64,000 nt of DNA, from assembly GCF_900323885.1 (NCBI RefSeq), contig NZ_OOHJ01000022.1:558001-622000 (forward strand), written 5' to 3'. Source of the stretch: [Actinomadura] parvosata subsp. kistnae. Its GTDB lineage: Bacteria > Actinomycetota > Actinomycetes > Streptosporangiales > Streptosporangiaceae. The notes below the pieces were generated by a model. It was not told the DNA's origin and searched no databases. It saw nothing but the letters and a program-made list of their open reading frames with translations. A program made the position numbers and the translations under genes. Of this stretch, positions 8,480 through 16,286 are shown piece by piece (the first letter of the stretch is position 1; every line of letters begins with the position of its first letter).

Positions 8480-9628
8480 CTACCTTTCGAGTACGACGGC
8501 CAGCCCTTGGCCGACGCCGATGCAGAGACAGGCGAGACCGAGGCCGGAGCCGGCGGCGGCCAGCCGGTGGGCGACCGCGCCGGTGACGCGGGCGCCGGAG
8601 GCTCCGAGCGGGTGGCCGATCGCGATGGCGCCGCCGTCGGGGTTGACGATCGCGGGGTCGAGGTCGGGCAGCTCGGCCAGGCAGCCCAGCACCTGGGCGG
8701 CGAACGCCTCGTTCAGCTCGGCCGTGTCGAGGTCGCCGAGCCGCTTGCCCGCCTTGGCCAGCGCCTTGCCGGCCGCTTCGACGGGGCCGAGCCCGAAGTA
8801 GCGGGGCTCCAGCGCGCTGACCCCGGTGGCGACAATCCTGGCCAGGGGCTCGCGCCCGCGCAGGCCGGCCTCGTCGGTCAGCAGCAGGGCGGCGGCGCCG
8901 TCGTTGAGCGGGGAGGAGTTGCCGGCGGTGACGGTGCCGCCGTCCTTGCGGAAGGCGGGCTTGAGCTTGGCCAGCGCCTCCAGCGAGGTGTCGTGGCGGA
9001 TGCCCTCGTCGCGGGTCACGCCCGCGATCGGGACGATCTCCCGCTCGAACGACGCCTTGGCCGCCTTCTGGTGGCTGGCCAGCGCGAACGCGTCCTGCTC
9101 AGCCCGGCCGATGCGGTGCTTGTCGGCGATCAGCTCGGCGCCCTCGCCGAGGGCGACCGTGTGCTCGGCGGGCATGGCGGGGTTGACCAGCCGCCAGCCG
9201 AGCGTGGTGGAGACCAGCTCCTGACCGCCCGCCGGGAACGCCTTGTCGGGCTTCGGCAGCACCCACGGGGCGCGGGTCATCGACTCGACGCCGCCGGCGA
9301 TCACGGTGGAGGCGTCGCCGAGCGCGATCGCGCGGTACGCCTGGATGACGGCCTCCATGCCGGAGCCGCACAGGCGGTTGACCGTGACGCCGGGTGTGGT
9401 GACGGGCAGGCCGGCCAGGATGGCGGCCATGCGGGCGACGTTGCGGTTCTCCTCGCCGGCGCCGTTGGCGTTGCCGAGGACGACCTCGTCGGCGGTCTCC
9501 AGGCCGTTGCGTTCGGCCAGCGCGGCGATGACGTGGGCGGCCAGGTCGTCGGGGCGGATCTTCGACAGGGCGCCGCCGTAGCGGCCGAAGGGGGTGCGTA
9601 CGGCATCGACGATGTAAACGTCTTTCAC
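8480..9628 (-). CDS. pcaF: 3-oxoadipyl-CoA thiolase
   Basis: Last step of the pathway: thiolytic cleavage of 3-oxoadipyl-CoA to succinyl-CoA and acetyl-CoA. The protein is 382 residues, a usual thiolase length. The active-site nucleophile Cys is in VNRLCGSGMEAV (about residue 90), the His in GGAIAIGHPLGASG, and the second Cys near the C terminus in CLCIGVGQG. Thiolase sequence alone does not fix the substrate; the position between pcaJ and pcaH makes 3-oxoadipyl-CoA by far the best call. The gap to pcaJ is 40 bp. Confidence 0.92.
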   Translation of the reverse strand: MKDVYIVDAVRTPFGRYGGALSKIRPDDLAAHVIAALAERNGLETADEVVLGNANGAGEENRNVARMAAILAGLPVTTPGVTVNRLCGSGMEAVIQAYRAIALGDASTVIAGGVESMTRAPWVLPKPDKAFPAGGQELVSTTLGWRLVNPAMPAEHTVALGEGAELIADKHRIGRAEQDAFALASHQKAAKASFEREIVPIAGVTRDEGIRHDTSLEALAKLKPAFRKDGGTVTAGNSSPLNDGAAALLLTDEAGLRGREPLARIVATGVSALEPRYFGLGPVEAAGKALAKAGKRLGDLDTAELNEAFAAQVLGCLAELPDLDPAIVNPDGGAIAIGHPLGASGARVTGAVAHRLAAAGSGLGLACLCIGVGQGLAVVLER

Positions 9629-9668
9629 GCTGCGGTCACCTCCTCCGCTGAGACGATGCGAACGTTCC

Positions 9669-10301
9669 TCATGCCGCGATCACCTCCGCGCCGGTGCGCT
9701 CGCGCACCTCGTCCACGCTCACTCCGGGCGCGCGCTCCACCAGCGCGAGCCCCCGCTCGGTCACGTCGAGCACGCCGAGGTCGGTGATGATCCGGTGCAC
9801 GCACTCCTTGCCCGTCAGCGGCAGCGAGCACTCCTCGACGATCTTCGGGGAGCCGTCCTTGGCATTGTGGTCGGTGATCACGATGACCTTGCGGGCGCCG
9901 TGCACCAGGTCCATGGCGCCGCCCATGCCCTTGACCAGCTTGCCGGGCACCATCCAGTTGGCCAGGTCGCCGCGCGCCGACACCTGCATGGCGCCGAGCA
10001 CGGCCACGTCGATGTGGCCGCCGCGGATCATGCCGAACGACAGCGAGGAGTCGAAGAACGACGCCCCGGGCAGCACGGTGACCGTCTCCTTGCCGGCGTT
10101 GATCAGGTCGGGGTCGAGGTTGTCCGGCGTCGGGTACGGGCCGACGCCGAGGATGCCGTTCTCCGAGTGCAGCACCACGTCCACGCCGGGCGGCAGGAAG
10201 GAGGGGATGCGGGTGGGCAGGCCGATGCCGAGGTTGACGTAGTCGCCGTCGCGCAGCTCGGCCGCCGCGCGGGCGACCATCTCGTCGCGGGTCCAGCTCA
10301 T
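9669..10301 (-). CDS. pcaJ: 3-oxoacid CoA-transferase subunit B
   Basis: Subunit B of the succinyl-CoA:3-oxoadipate CoA-transferase, 210 residues. The catalytic glutamate is in the SENGILGVGP block (about residue 50), followed by the conserved GGHIDVAVLGAMQVS. Its ATG overlaps the pcaI stop by 4 bp, so the two subunits are translationally coupled. The enzyme activates 3-oxoadipate for PcaF. Confidence 0.93.
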   Translation of the reverse strand: MSWTRDEMVARAAAELRDGDYVNLGIGLPTRIPSFLPPGVDVVLHSENGILGVGPYPTPDNLDPDLINAGKETVTVLPGASFFDSSLSFGMIRGGHIDVAVLGAMQVSARGDLANWMVPGKLVKGMGGAMDLVHGARKVIVITDHNAKDGSPKIVEECSLPLTGKECVHRIITDLGVLDVTERGLALVERAPGVSVDEVRERTGAEVIAA

Positions 10302-11077
10302 GCGGTGATCGTCCCTTGTGCCTGGGGGTCGGAGACCGTGCGCCGTTCGATACCCTTGTCGGCGGCCTGTTCGGGGGTCAGGACGAGCACGCGCTGCACG
10401 AAGACGCCCGGCAGGTGCACCTCGTCGGGGTCGAGCTCGGTCAGCTCCTCGACCTCCGCGACCGTGACGCGGCCCGCCATGGCGGCCAGCGGGTTGAAGT
10501 TCCTCGACGCCTTGTTGAAGACCAGGTTGCCGTACCGGTCGCCCTTGGCCGCGCGGACCAGCGCGAAGTCCGTACGGATGCCGTGCTCCAGCACGTACTG
10601 GCGGCCGTCGAACTCCCGCACCTCCTTCGGCGGCGAGGCGAGCGCGATCGAGCCGTCGGGGTGGTGGCGCAGCGGCAGGCCGCCGTCGGCGATCGGCGTG
10701 CCGACGCCGGCGGGCGTGTAGAACGCGGGGATGCCGCTGCCGCCGGCGCGCAGCCGCTCGGCCAGGCTGCCCTGCGGCGTCAGCTCGACCTCCAGCTCGC
10801 CGGACAGGTACTGGCGGGCGAACTCCTTGTTGTCGCCGATGTAGGACGCGGTGACGTGGGCGATGCGGCCGGCCGCCAGCAGGATGCCGAGGCCGCCGCC
10901 GTCGACGCCGCAGTTGTTGGAGACGACGGCGAGGCCGGTCACGCCGGTGTCGTACAGGGCCTTGATCAGCACGTTGGGGATGCCGCTGAGGCCGAAACCG
11001 CCGACGGCGAACGACGCGCCGTCGTGCACGCCGGCCAGCGCCTCCGCGGCCGTGGCGACCACCTTGTCTCTGGGCAC
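10298..11077 (-). CDS. pcaI: 3-oxoacid CoA-transferase subunit A
   Basis: Subunit A of succinyl-CoA:3-oxoadipate CoA-transferase, 259 residues from a GTG start. The CoA-binding glycine block GGFGLSGIPN lies near residue 27 and the NNCGVDGGGLGILL block near 53. It is the first gene of the pca operon and faces the double IclR regulator gene across a 128-bp gap that holds a perfect palindrome. Confidence 0.93.
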   Translation of the reverse strand: MPRDKVVATAAEALAGVHDGASFAVGGFGLSGIPNVLIKALYDTGVTGLAVVSNNCGVDGGGLGILLAAGRIAHVTASYIGDNKEFARQYLSGELEVELTPQGSLAERLRAGGSGIPAFYTPAGVGTPIADGGLPLRHHPDGSIALASPPKEVREFDGRQYVLEHGIRTDFALVRAAKGDRYGNLVFNKASRNFNPLAAMAGRVTVAEVEELTELDPDEVHLPGVFVQRVLVLTPEQAADKGIERRTVSDPQAQGTITA

Positions 11078-11096
11078 GACGCTCCGTTCGTGACGT

Positions 11097-11111
11097 GTTC
11101 GCTCTGCGAAC
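11097..11111. promoter_or_regulatory. Candidate IclR-type operator for the pca operon
   Basis: Perfect palindrome GTTCGC-TCT-GCGAAC, 20 bp upstream of the pcaI start and 95 bp upstream of the regulator start. The half-site and its place in a divergent intergenic region fit an IclR-family site controlling both genes. An AT-rich stretch (TTATGAT) just to the right could be the -10 region of the regulator. Binding is inferred. Confidence 0.55.
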
Positions 11112-11205
11112 TTTAGTTCATTATGATGATGTGCTCCAGTATGTGGAGCGGGGCACGGGCTGTCAAAGGTCCCTGTCGTGCCCGTTTTGCGGTGAGGAGC
11201 AGCCC

Positions 11206-12753
11206 ATGGAAGCGGCCGGAACCCTGGAGCGTGGCCTCGCCGTGCTGCGCGCGCTGGCCGCCGACCCCCGCCGGCCCGTGCGGGCCACGGACCTGGTGCG
11301 CGCGACCGGCCTGGCCAGGTCCACCGTGGACCGCGTGCTCGCCACGCTCGCGCACCTCGGTTACGTACGGGCGGAGGGCCGCGACGTGCAGCCCGCGCCG
11401 CGCCTCATGGAGCTGGGCGAGGCCTACCTCGCGGGCGGCGGCCTGCGTGACGCGCTCGCGCCCCTGGCCGGACGCCTGGCCGACGAGCTCGACGAGTCCG
11501 TGTCGCTGGCCGTCCCCGACGGCGACGGGGTGCGCTTCATCGTCCAGCGCACCCGCCGGCGCACCATGTCGGTCACCTTCCGGGTCGGCGACCTGCTGCC
11601 CGCCTCCCGCTGCGCCGCCGGCCTGGCCCTGCTCGACCCCGCCGCGCCGTGGGCGGAGGACGACCAGCTCATCGAGCCGGGGCTGATCGCGGTGGCGATG
11701 CCCGTACGGGACAGGGCGGGGCGGGCGGTGTGCGCGGTCAGCGTCGTCAGCCACACCAGCCGGCACACGGTGGCCGGGCTGCGCGAGCACTGCCTGGGCG
11801 CGCTGCGCAAGACGGTCGCCGAGATGGAGGCGGCGCTGGCCGGACGCCTGCCGTCCCCTACGGAGGCGGCGCCCGTGCCGTCCCCTAGGGAGGCCGGACC
11901 TCTGCCTTCCCCTTTGGCGGCGGAGACCCTGTCGTCTCCGCCGGGCGCCACCGGTGTCGATCCGTCCCGCGCGGCCAAGCAGGAGCTCGGCATGGGCTTC
12001 CTGCAGTCGCTCGCCCGCGGCCTGGCCGTCATGGTCGCGCTCGGCACCGCGCCGGGCGGCCTGACCCTCGCCGACTGCGCCAAGGCCACCGGCCTGCCTC
12101 GCGCGACCGTCCGGCGAGCGGTGCAGACCCTGGAACGCCTCGGCTACGCCGGCGCCGCCGGTGGGGGCCGCTTCGTGCTGCTGCCCCGGGTGCTGGAGCT
12201 CGGGTACGCGGGCCTGTCCGGGCTGACGATCGGCGAGATCGTGCAGCCGCACCTGGCCGACCTGGTGGCCCGCGTGCGGGAGTCGGCGTCCGTGGCGGTG
12301 CTGTCGGGCGACGACGTGATGTACGTGGCCAGGGTCCAGACGGTCAGCCTGATGAGCATCAACATCACGGTGGGCACCCGGTTCCCCGCGTACGCGACCT
12401 CCATGGGCCGGGTGCTGCTGGCCGAGCTGCCCGACGAACGGCTCGCCACCATCGAGCCCCGCCCCCTGTCGCCCAGAACGGTCACCTCGCGCACGGAGCT
12501 GCGCGCCCTGCTGCGCCAGGCCGCCGCCGACGGGTACGCCCTCGTGGACCAGGAGCTGGAGGAAGGCGTGCGGTCCATCGCCGTGCCGATCCGCGACCGC
12601 ACCGGACGCACCGTGGCCGCCGTCAACGTCGCCACCCACGCCGGCCGCGCCACCAACGACACGCTGCTGCGCGACGTCCTGCCCGAGCTGCGGAAGGCGG
12701 CCGCCCGCATGGAAGCCGATCTCGCCCACGTGCGCACCGCCACCGACGGGTGA
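11206..12753 (+). CDS. Tandem double-IclR-domain regulator, probable pca operon regulator
   Basis: About 515 residues made of two complete IclR proteins joined head to tail. The first winged helix (residues 3-60, TLERGLAVLRALAADP) is followed by an effector domain to about 215. A Pro/Ser/Glu-rich linker with a 30-bp DNA repeat (LPSP, VPSP units) precedes the second winged helix at about 265-325 (LARGLAVMVALGTAPGG) and a second effector domain to the end. The second half is closer to PcaR/PcaU-type sensors (VQTVSLMSINITVGTRFPAY). The ATG at 11206 has a good GTGAGGAG site. The gene is divergent from pcaI. A single-chain double IclR could mimic a dimer or bind two ligands. Confidence 0.85.
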   Translation: MEAAGTLERGLAVLRALAADPRRPVRATDLVRATGLARSTVDRVLATLAHLGYVRAEGRDVQPAPRLMELGEAYLAGGGLRDALAPLAGRLADELDESVSLAVPDGDGVRFIVQRTRRRTMSVTFRVGDLLPASRCAAGLALLDPAAPWAEDDQLIEPGLIAVAMPVRDRAGRAVCAVSVVSHTSRHTVAGLREHCLGALRKTVAEMEAALAGRLPSPTEAAPVPSPREAGPLPSPLAAETLSSPPGATGVDPSRAAKQELGMGFLQSLARGLAVMVALGTAPGGLTLADCAKATGLPRATVRRAVQTLERLGYAGAAGGGRFVLLPRVLELGYAGLSGLTIGEIVQPHLADLVARVRESASVAVLSGDDVMYVARVQTVSLMSINITVGTRFPAYATSMGRVLLAELPDERLATIEPRPLSPRTVTSRTELRALLRQAAADGYALVDQELEEGVRSIAVPIRDRTGRTVAAVNVATHAGRATNDTLLRDVLPELRKAAARMEADLAHVRTATDG

Positions 12754-12773
12754 TCGGTGGCTAGAATCCGGGC

Positions 12774-13736
12774 ATGAAAGCCGCAGTGCGCGCCCGATAC
12801 GGCCCGCCGGAAGTGGTGAGCGTTTCAGAGGTCGAAAAGCCGGCCCTCAAAGACGGTGACGTGCTCGTCCGCGTACGCGCGACGACCGTCAACCGCACGG
12901 ATTGCGCGATGCGCGCCGCCCAGCCATTCATCTGGCGATTCATGACGGGGCTCGTCAGGCCGCGCATCCCCGTTCTCGGCACCGAATTCGCCGGCGACGT
13001 CGAAGCGGTGGGCAGCGGCGTCACCGCTTTCAAACCGGGCGACAAAGTGTTCGGTTACAACGACGCGCGGTTCGGGGCGCACGCACAATACATGGTGATC
13101 CCGGCGGGCGGCACCCTCGCGCCGCTGCCGGAGGGCCTCACGTACGAGGAGGCCGCACCCGCCACCGAAGGCTCCCACTACGCGCTGGCGCTGATCACCG
13201 GCGCCCGGGTGCGTGCCGGCCAGGACGTGCTGGTGTACGGCGCGACCGGCGCCATCGGCTCGGCCGCCGTGCAACTGCTCAAAAGCGTCGGCGCGAACGT
13301 CACCGCCGTCTGCGGCCCCGAACACCTCGACCTGGTACGCCGCCTCGGCGCCGACAAAGCCGTCGACTACACCGCCACCGATTTCACCGCCGACGAGCAG
13401 AAATACGACGTCGTCATCGACGCCGTCGGCAAGAGCACATTCGGGCGGTGCCGCCGGTTGCTGAAGCCGCGCGGCAGCTTTCTCGCCTCCGACGTCGGGC
13501 CCTTATGCCAGAACCTCGTCCTGGCGGTCGTCACCCCGTTGTTCGGGGGGCGGCGGGTGCGGTTTCCGTACCCTCGGCATGACGCGGGAATGGCGCGGCA
13601 TTTCAAGGAGCTCATCGAGTCCGGCGCGTTCCGGCCGGTCGTCGACCGGCATTACTCCCTCGACCAGATTCTCGACGCCTACCGTTACGTGGAGACGGGG
13701 CAGAAAACGGGGAACGTCGTCATCACGGTCCCCTGA
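12774..13736 (+). CDS. Zinc-free medium-chain dehydrogenase / quinone oxidoreductase
   Basis: NADPH-dependent MDR-family enzyme of 320 residues. The N-terminal GroES-like domain includes PVLGTEFAGDVEAVG; the Rossmann domain has VYGATGAIGSAAVQL. The usual structural and catalytic zinc Cys/His ligands are absent, which puts it with quinone oxidoreductases and reticulon-4-interacting-like reductases. It follows the IclR gene by 20 bp on the same strand, but the sequence gives no reason to link it to protocatechuate. Codon use is slightly less GC-extreme than its neighbours. Confidence 0.85.
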   Translation: MKAAVRARYGPPEVVSVSEVEKPALKDGDVLVRVRATTVNRTDCAMRAAQPFIWRFMTGLVRPRIPVLGTEFAGDVEAVGSGVTAFKPGDKVFGYNDARFGAHAQYMVIPAGGTLAPLPEGLTYEEAAPATEGSHYALALITGARVRAGQDVLVYGATGAIGSAAVQLLKSVGANVTAVCGPEHLDLVRRLGADKAVDYTATDFTADEQKYDVVIDAVGKSTFGRCRRLLKPRGSFLASDVGPLCQNLVLAVVTPLFGGRRVRFPYPRHDAGMARHFKELIESGAFRPVVDRHYSLDQILDAYRYVETGQKTGNVVITVP

Positions 13737-13744
13737 CCCCGATC

Positions 13745-13840
13745 ATGCCGACCGCCGAGACCTGGGCGGACGGGGACCGCGACATCATGTGCGCGGTCTA
13801 CCGCCGCACCGGCCGCCTGTCAGGATCGGTCCTGCCCTGA
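13745..13840 (+). pseudogene. Fragment of a septum-formation-domain protein
   Basis: A 31-codon open frame right after the quinone oxidoreductase stop. Its product, with PTAETWADGDRDIMCAVYRR and then TGRLSGSVLP, resembles the extreme C terminus of actinobacterial membrane proteins with the Septum_form domain, where a P-x-W-x-x-G-D-R-x-x-x-C element precedes the end. Nothing upstream belongs to that family, so this looks like a remnant left by deletion. The match is from memory of the motif and is not aligned. Confidence 0.5.
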
Positions 13841-13930
13841 CGCCGCCCACCTGCCGGAGGCCGGGGGCCGTCCCGGCACCGCGCGCCTCACGGGCCCGGT
13901 GCTTCCCTGAACGTGCACAAGCGCTGCGGG

Positions 13931-15301
13931 TCAGATGACCTTGCCGGGGTTGAAGATGCCGGCCGGGTCGAGGGCCGACTTGATCGCGCGGTGCAGCGCC
14001 AGCACGTCCTCGCCCAGCTCGGCCCGCATCCCGCGCTTCTTCAGCAGCCCGACGCCGTGCTCGCCGGTGACGGTGCCGCCGAGCGCGACGGCGTCGTCGA
14101 GGATCGACTCGAACGCCTGCTGCGCCCGCTCCCGCGCCTCCTCGTCGCCGGCCGGCACGACGATGAGCGGGTGCAGGTTGCCGTCGCCGGCGTGCGCGAT
14201 GTTGGCGATGTGCACGTCGTGCGCCTTGGCGTGCGCCTCGATGCGGGCCAGCATCTCTGGGACGAGGCCGCGCGGCACGCACACGTCCTCGGTGAGCACG
14301 GGCCCGAGCCGTTCGAGCGCCGGGTAGGCGAGCCGGCGGGCGGCGAACAGCGCCTCGGCCTCCTCCGCGTCGGTGGAGCGGGTGCTGAAGACGGCGCCGG
14401 CCGCGTCGAAGCACGCCTGCAGCGCCGCCGCCTCGCTCTCGTCGCCGGTGTCGATGCGGCCGAGCAGCAGGACGTCGCCGAGGTCGGCCAGGCCCATGTT
14501 CTTCCAGTCGTCCACGGCCCGCAGGCAGTAGCGGTCCACCAGCTCCAGCGCGGACGGCGTGATGCCCGCTCTGGCCACCGCCGCCACGCCCTCGCCCGCC
14601 GCGACCAAGGAGTCGAACGCGCCGACGACGGTCTTCGGCGGGGCGGCCGGCAGCCGGAGCAGCCGTACGGTGATCTCGGTGATCACGCCCAGCGTGCCCT
14701 CCGAGCCGACGAACAGGCCGGCCAGGTCGTAGCCGGCCACGCCCTTCCTGGTGCGCCGGCCCAGCGTGATCAGCTCTCCCCTGCCGGTGACGACCTTCAT
14801 GCCGAGGACGTAGTCGCGGGTCACGCCGTACTTGACGCAGCACACGCCGCCGGCGTTCGTGGCCGTGTTGCCGCCGATCGTGGACCAGGGCGAGCTGGCC
14901 GGGTCGGGCGGGTACCACAGTCCGTGCCCGGCTGCGGCGGCCCGGAGGTGGTCGTTGATCACGCCCGGCTGGACGACGGCGAGCTGCTCGGCCGGGTCGA
15001 TCTCCAGGATGCGGTCCATGCCGTCGAGGGCGAGCAGCACGCAGCCGTCCACGGCGTTCGCCCCGCCGGACAGGCCGGTGCCGGCGCCGCGCGGCACGAT
15101 CGGCACGCCGTGCTCGGCGCAGGCGGCGACGACCGCGCGGACCTGCTCGGCGTCCTGCGGCTTGACCAGCGCGACCGGCGTGCCGGCCGGAGCCCAGGCG
15201 GCCTGGTCGCGGGCGTAGGCGCCGATGACGTCGGCGTCGAGGACGATGCGACCGGGTGGCAGGGCGGCGGACAGCGCGTCGATGAAGGGCACGAGCAGCA
15301 C
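13931..15301 (-). CDS. FAD-linked oxidase, GlcD / D-lactate dehydrogenase type
   Basis: Oxidises a 2-hydroxy acid such as glycolate or D-lactate using FAD; 456 residues. The PCMH-type FAD domain has VPRGAGTGLSGGANAVDG and the GGNTATNAGGVCCVKYGVT block; the C-terminal FAD_oxidase_C domain has NIAHAGDGNLHPLIV and ends with GEHGVGLLKK and LDPAGIFNPGKV. It starts at a GTG preceded by AGGAGGG. Gene order does not show an accompanying Fe-S subunit (GlcF), so electron transfer is unknown. It is divergent from the molybdenum hydroxylase operon. Confidence 0.88.
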   Translation of the reverse strand: MLLVPFIDALSAALPPGRIVLDADVIGAYARDQAAWAPAGTPVALVKPQDAEQVRAVVAACAEHGVPIVPRGAGTGLSGGANAVDGCVLLALDGMDRILEIDPAEQLAVVQPGVINDHLRAAAAGHGLWYPPDPASSPWSTIGGNTATNAGGVCCVKYGVTRDYVLGMKVVTGRGELITLGRRTRKGVAGYDLAGLFVGSEGTLGVITEITVRLLRLPAAPPKTVVGAFDSLVAAGEGVAAVARAGITPSALELVDRYCLRAVDDWKNMGLADLGDVLLLGRIDTGDESEAAALQACFDAAGAVFSTRSTDAEEAEALFAARRLAYPALERLGPVLTEDVCVPRGLVPEMLARIEAHAKAHDVHIANIAHAGDGNLHPLIVVPAGDEEARERAQQAFESILDDAVALGGTVTGEHGVGLLKKRGMRAELGEDVLALHRAIKSALDPAGIFNPGKVI

Positions 15302-15315
15302 GGTAACAACCCTCC

Positions 15316-15405
15316 TGAGGGTCGAGGGTCGTGGGACGCGGGTCGCGCGGCGCGGGTCGCCGGTCGCGCGGCGCGGGTCGCGGGTCGCGCGGTGTCCGGG
15401 AGCAT
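15316..15405. repeat. GC-rich repeats between divergent oxidase and Mo-hydroxylase genes
   Basis: About six drifted copies of a 14-16-bp unit (GCGGGTCGCGCGGC-like) occupy the leader region of the FAD-linked oxidase. The remaining gap (15406-15469) has the more AT-rich stretch CCTTATCCCGTCATATGGGG, a likely promoter zone for the operon to the right. Confidence 0.6.
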
Positions 15406-15469
15406 TCTTGACCGGGCCTTATCCCGTCATATGGGGATAAAAACGGCGCTCGGCACTAGCGTGGCGCGT

Positions 15470-16283
15470 ATGACCTCGGAGGTAGCGACCGAGCTCACGG
15501 TCAACGGTGAGGCCGTCCGCCTCGACCTCGACCCGCGGGAGTCGCTGCTCGACGTCCTGCGCGAGCGGCTGGGCCTGACCGGGTCGAAGAAGGGCTGCGA
15601 CCACGGGCAGTGCGGCGCCTGCACGGTCCATCTGGACGGGCGGCGCGTCGTGTCCTGCCTGCTGCCCGCCGTGCAGGCGAACCATCGGTCCGTACGGACG
15701 ATCGAGGGCGTCTCCGGAGCCGATGGGGGCCTGCATCCGCTCCAGCAGGCGTTCGTGGACCATGACGCGCTGCAGTGCGGCTACTGCACGCCCGGGCAGG
15801 TCATGTCGGGGCTGGCCTGCATCGCCGAGGGCAACGCCGGGGACGACGACGAGATTCGCGAGCACATGAGCGGGAACCTGTGCCGGTGCGGGGCGTACAC
15901 GGGCATCCTGGCGGCCATCCGCGCCGCCGCCGGAAGATCCGACGAGACGGCCGCGAAGCCTGAGGGGATGACCGGCGAGCCCGGCGGGCGGGCCGACGAG
16001 CCCGGCGGGCGGGCCGACGAGCCCGGCGGGCGGGCCGACGAGCCGGCGGGCGGGCCGACGAGCCCGGCGGGCGGGCCGACGAGCCCGGCGGGCGGGCCGA
16101 CGAGCCCGGCGGCGGGCCGACGAGCCCGGCGGGCGGGCCGACGAGCCCGGCGGGCGGGCCGACGAGCCCGGCGGGCGGGCCGACGAGCCCGGCGGGCGGG
16201 CCGACGAGCCCGGCGGGCGGGCCGGGGAGCCGGGCGGGCGGGCCGGGGAGCCTGGCGGTGCGTGCGGGCGGCGGGAGGGCTGA
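15470..16283 (+). CDS. 2Fe-2S subunit of PaoABC-like molybdenum hydroxylase (frameshifted in C-terminal repeats)
   Basis: Small electron-transfer subunit of a xanthine-oxidase-family aldehyde oxidoreductase. The N-terminal plant-ferredoxin cluster is KKGCDHGQCGACTVHLDGRR with one more Cys in VVSCLLP; the second cluster is in QCGYCTPGQVMSG and GNLCRCGAYTGI. A normal protein would end soon after; here a 21-bp repeat array adds an EPGGRAD tail. Two of the array's units lack one base, so the frame drifts and no stop appears until 16786. With both bases restored the EPGGRAD frame reaches the TGA at 16281-16283, four bases before the next gene, giving about 271 residues. Confidence 0.82.
15977..16247. 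repeat. Array of thirteen 21-bp repeats in the 2Fe-2S subunit gene
   Basis: Units of GAGCCCGGCGGGCGGGCCGAC encode EPGGRAD. Eleven are 21 bp; the units at 16040-16059 (one C missing) and 16102-16121 (one G missing) are 20 bp. The last two full units carry GGG instead of GAC, and a partial unit follows. Total 271 bp, two short of 13 x 21. Confidence 0.95.
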
Positions 16284-16286
16284 GGG

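Noticed and set aside
8447..9787. Long plus-strand frames opposite pcaF and pcaJ
   Set aside because: Ala/Gly/Arg-rich antisense reflections of strong minus-strand genes with complete catalytic motifs.
15977..16247. CRISPR-like array
   Set aside because: Units are directly adjacent with no spacers and no cas genes are nearby; the same holds for the arrays at 26010, 30479 and 41170.
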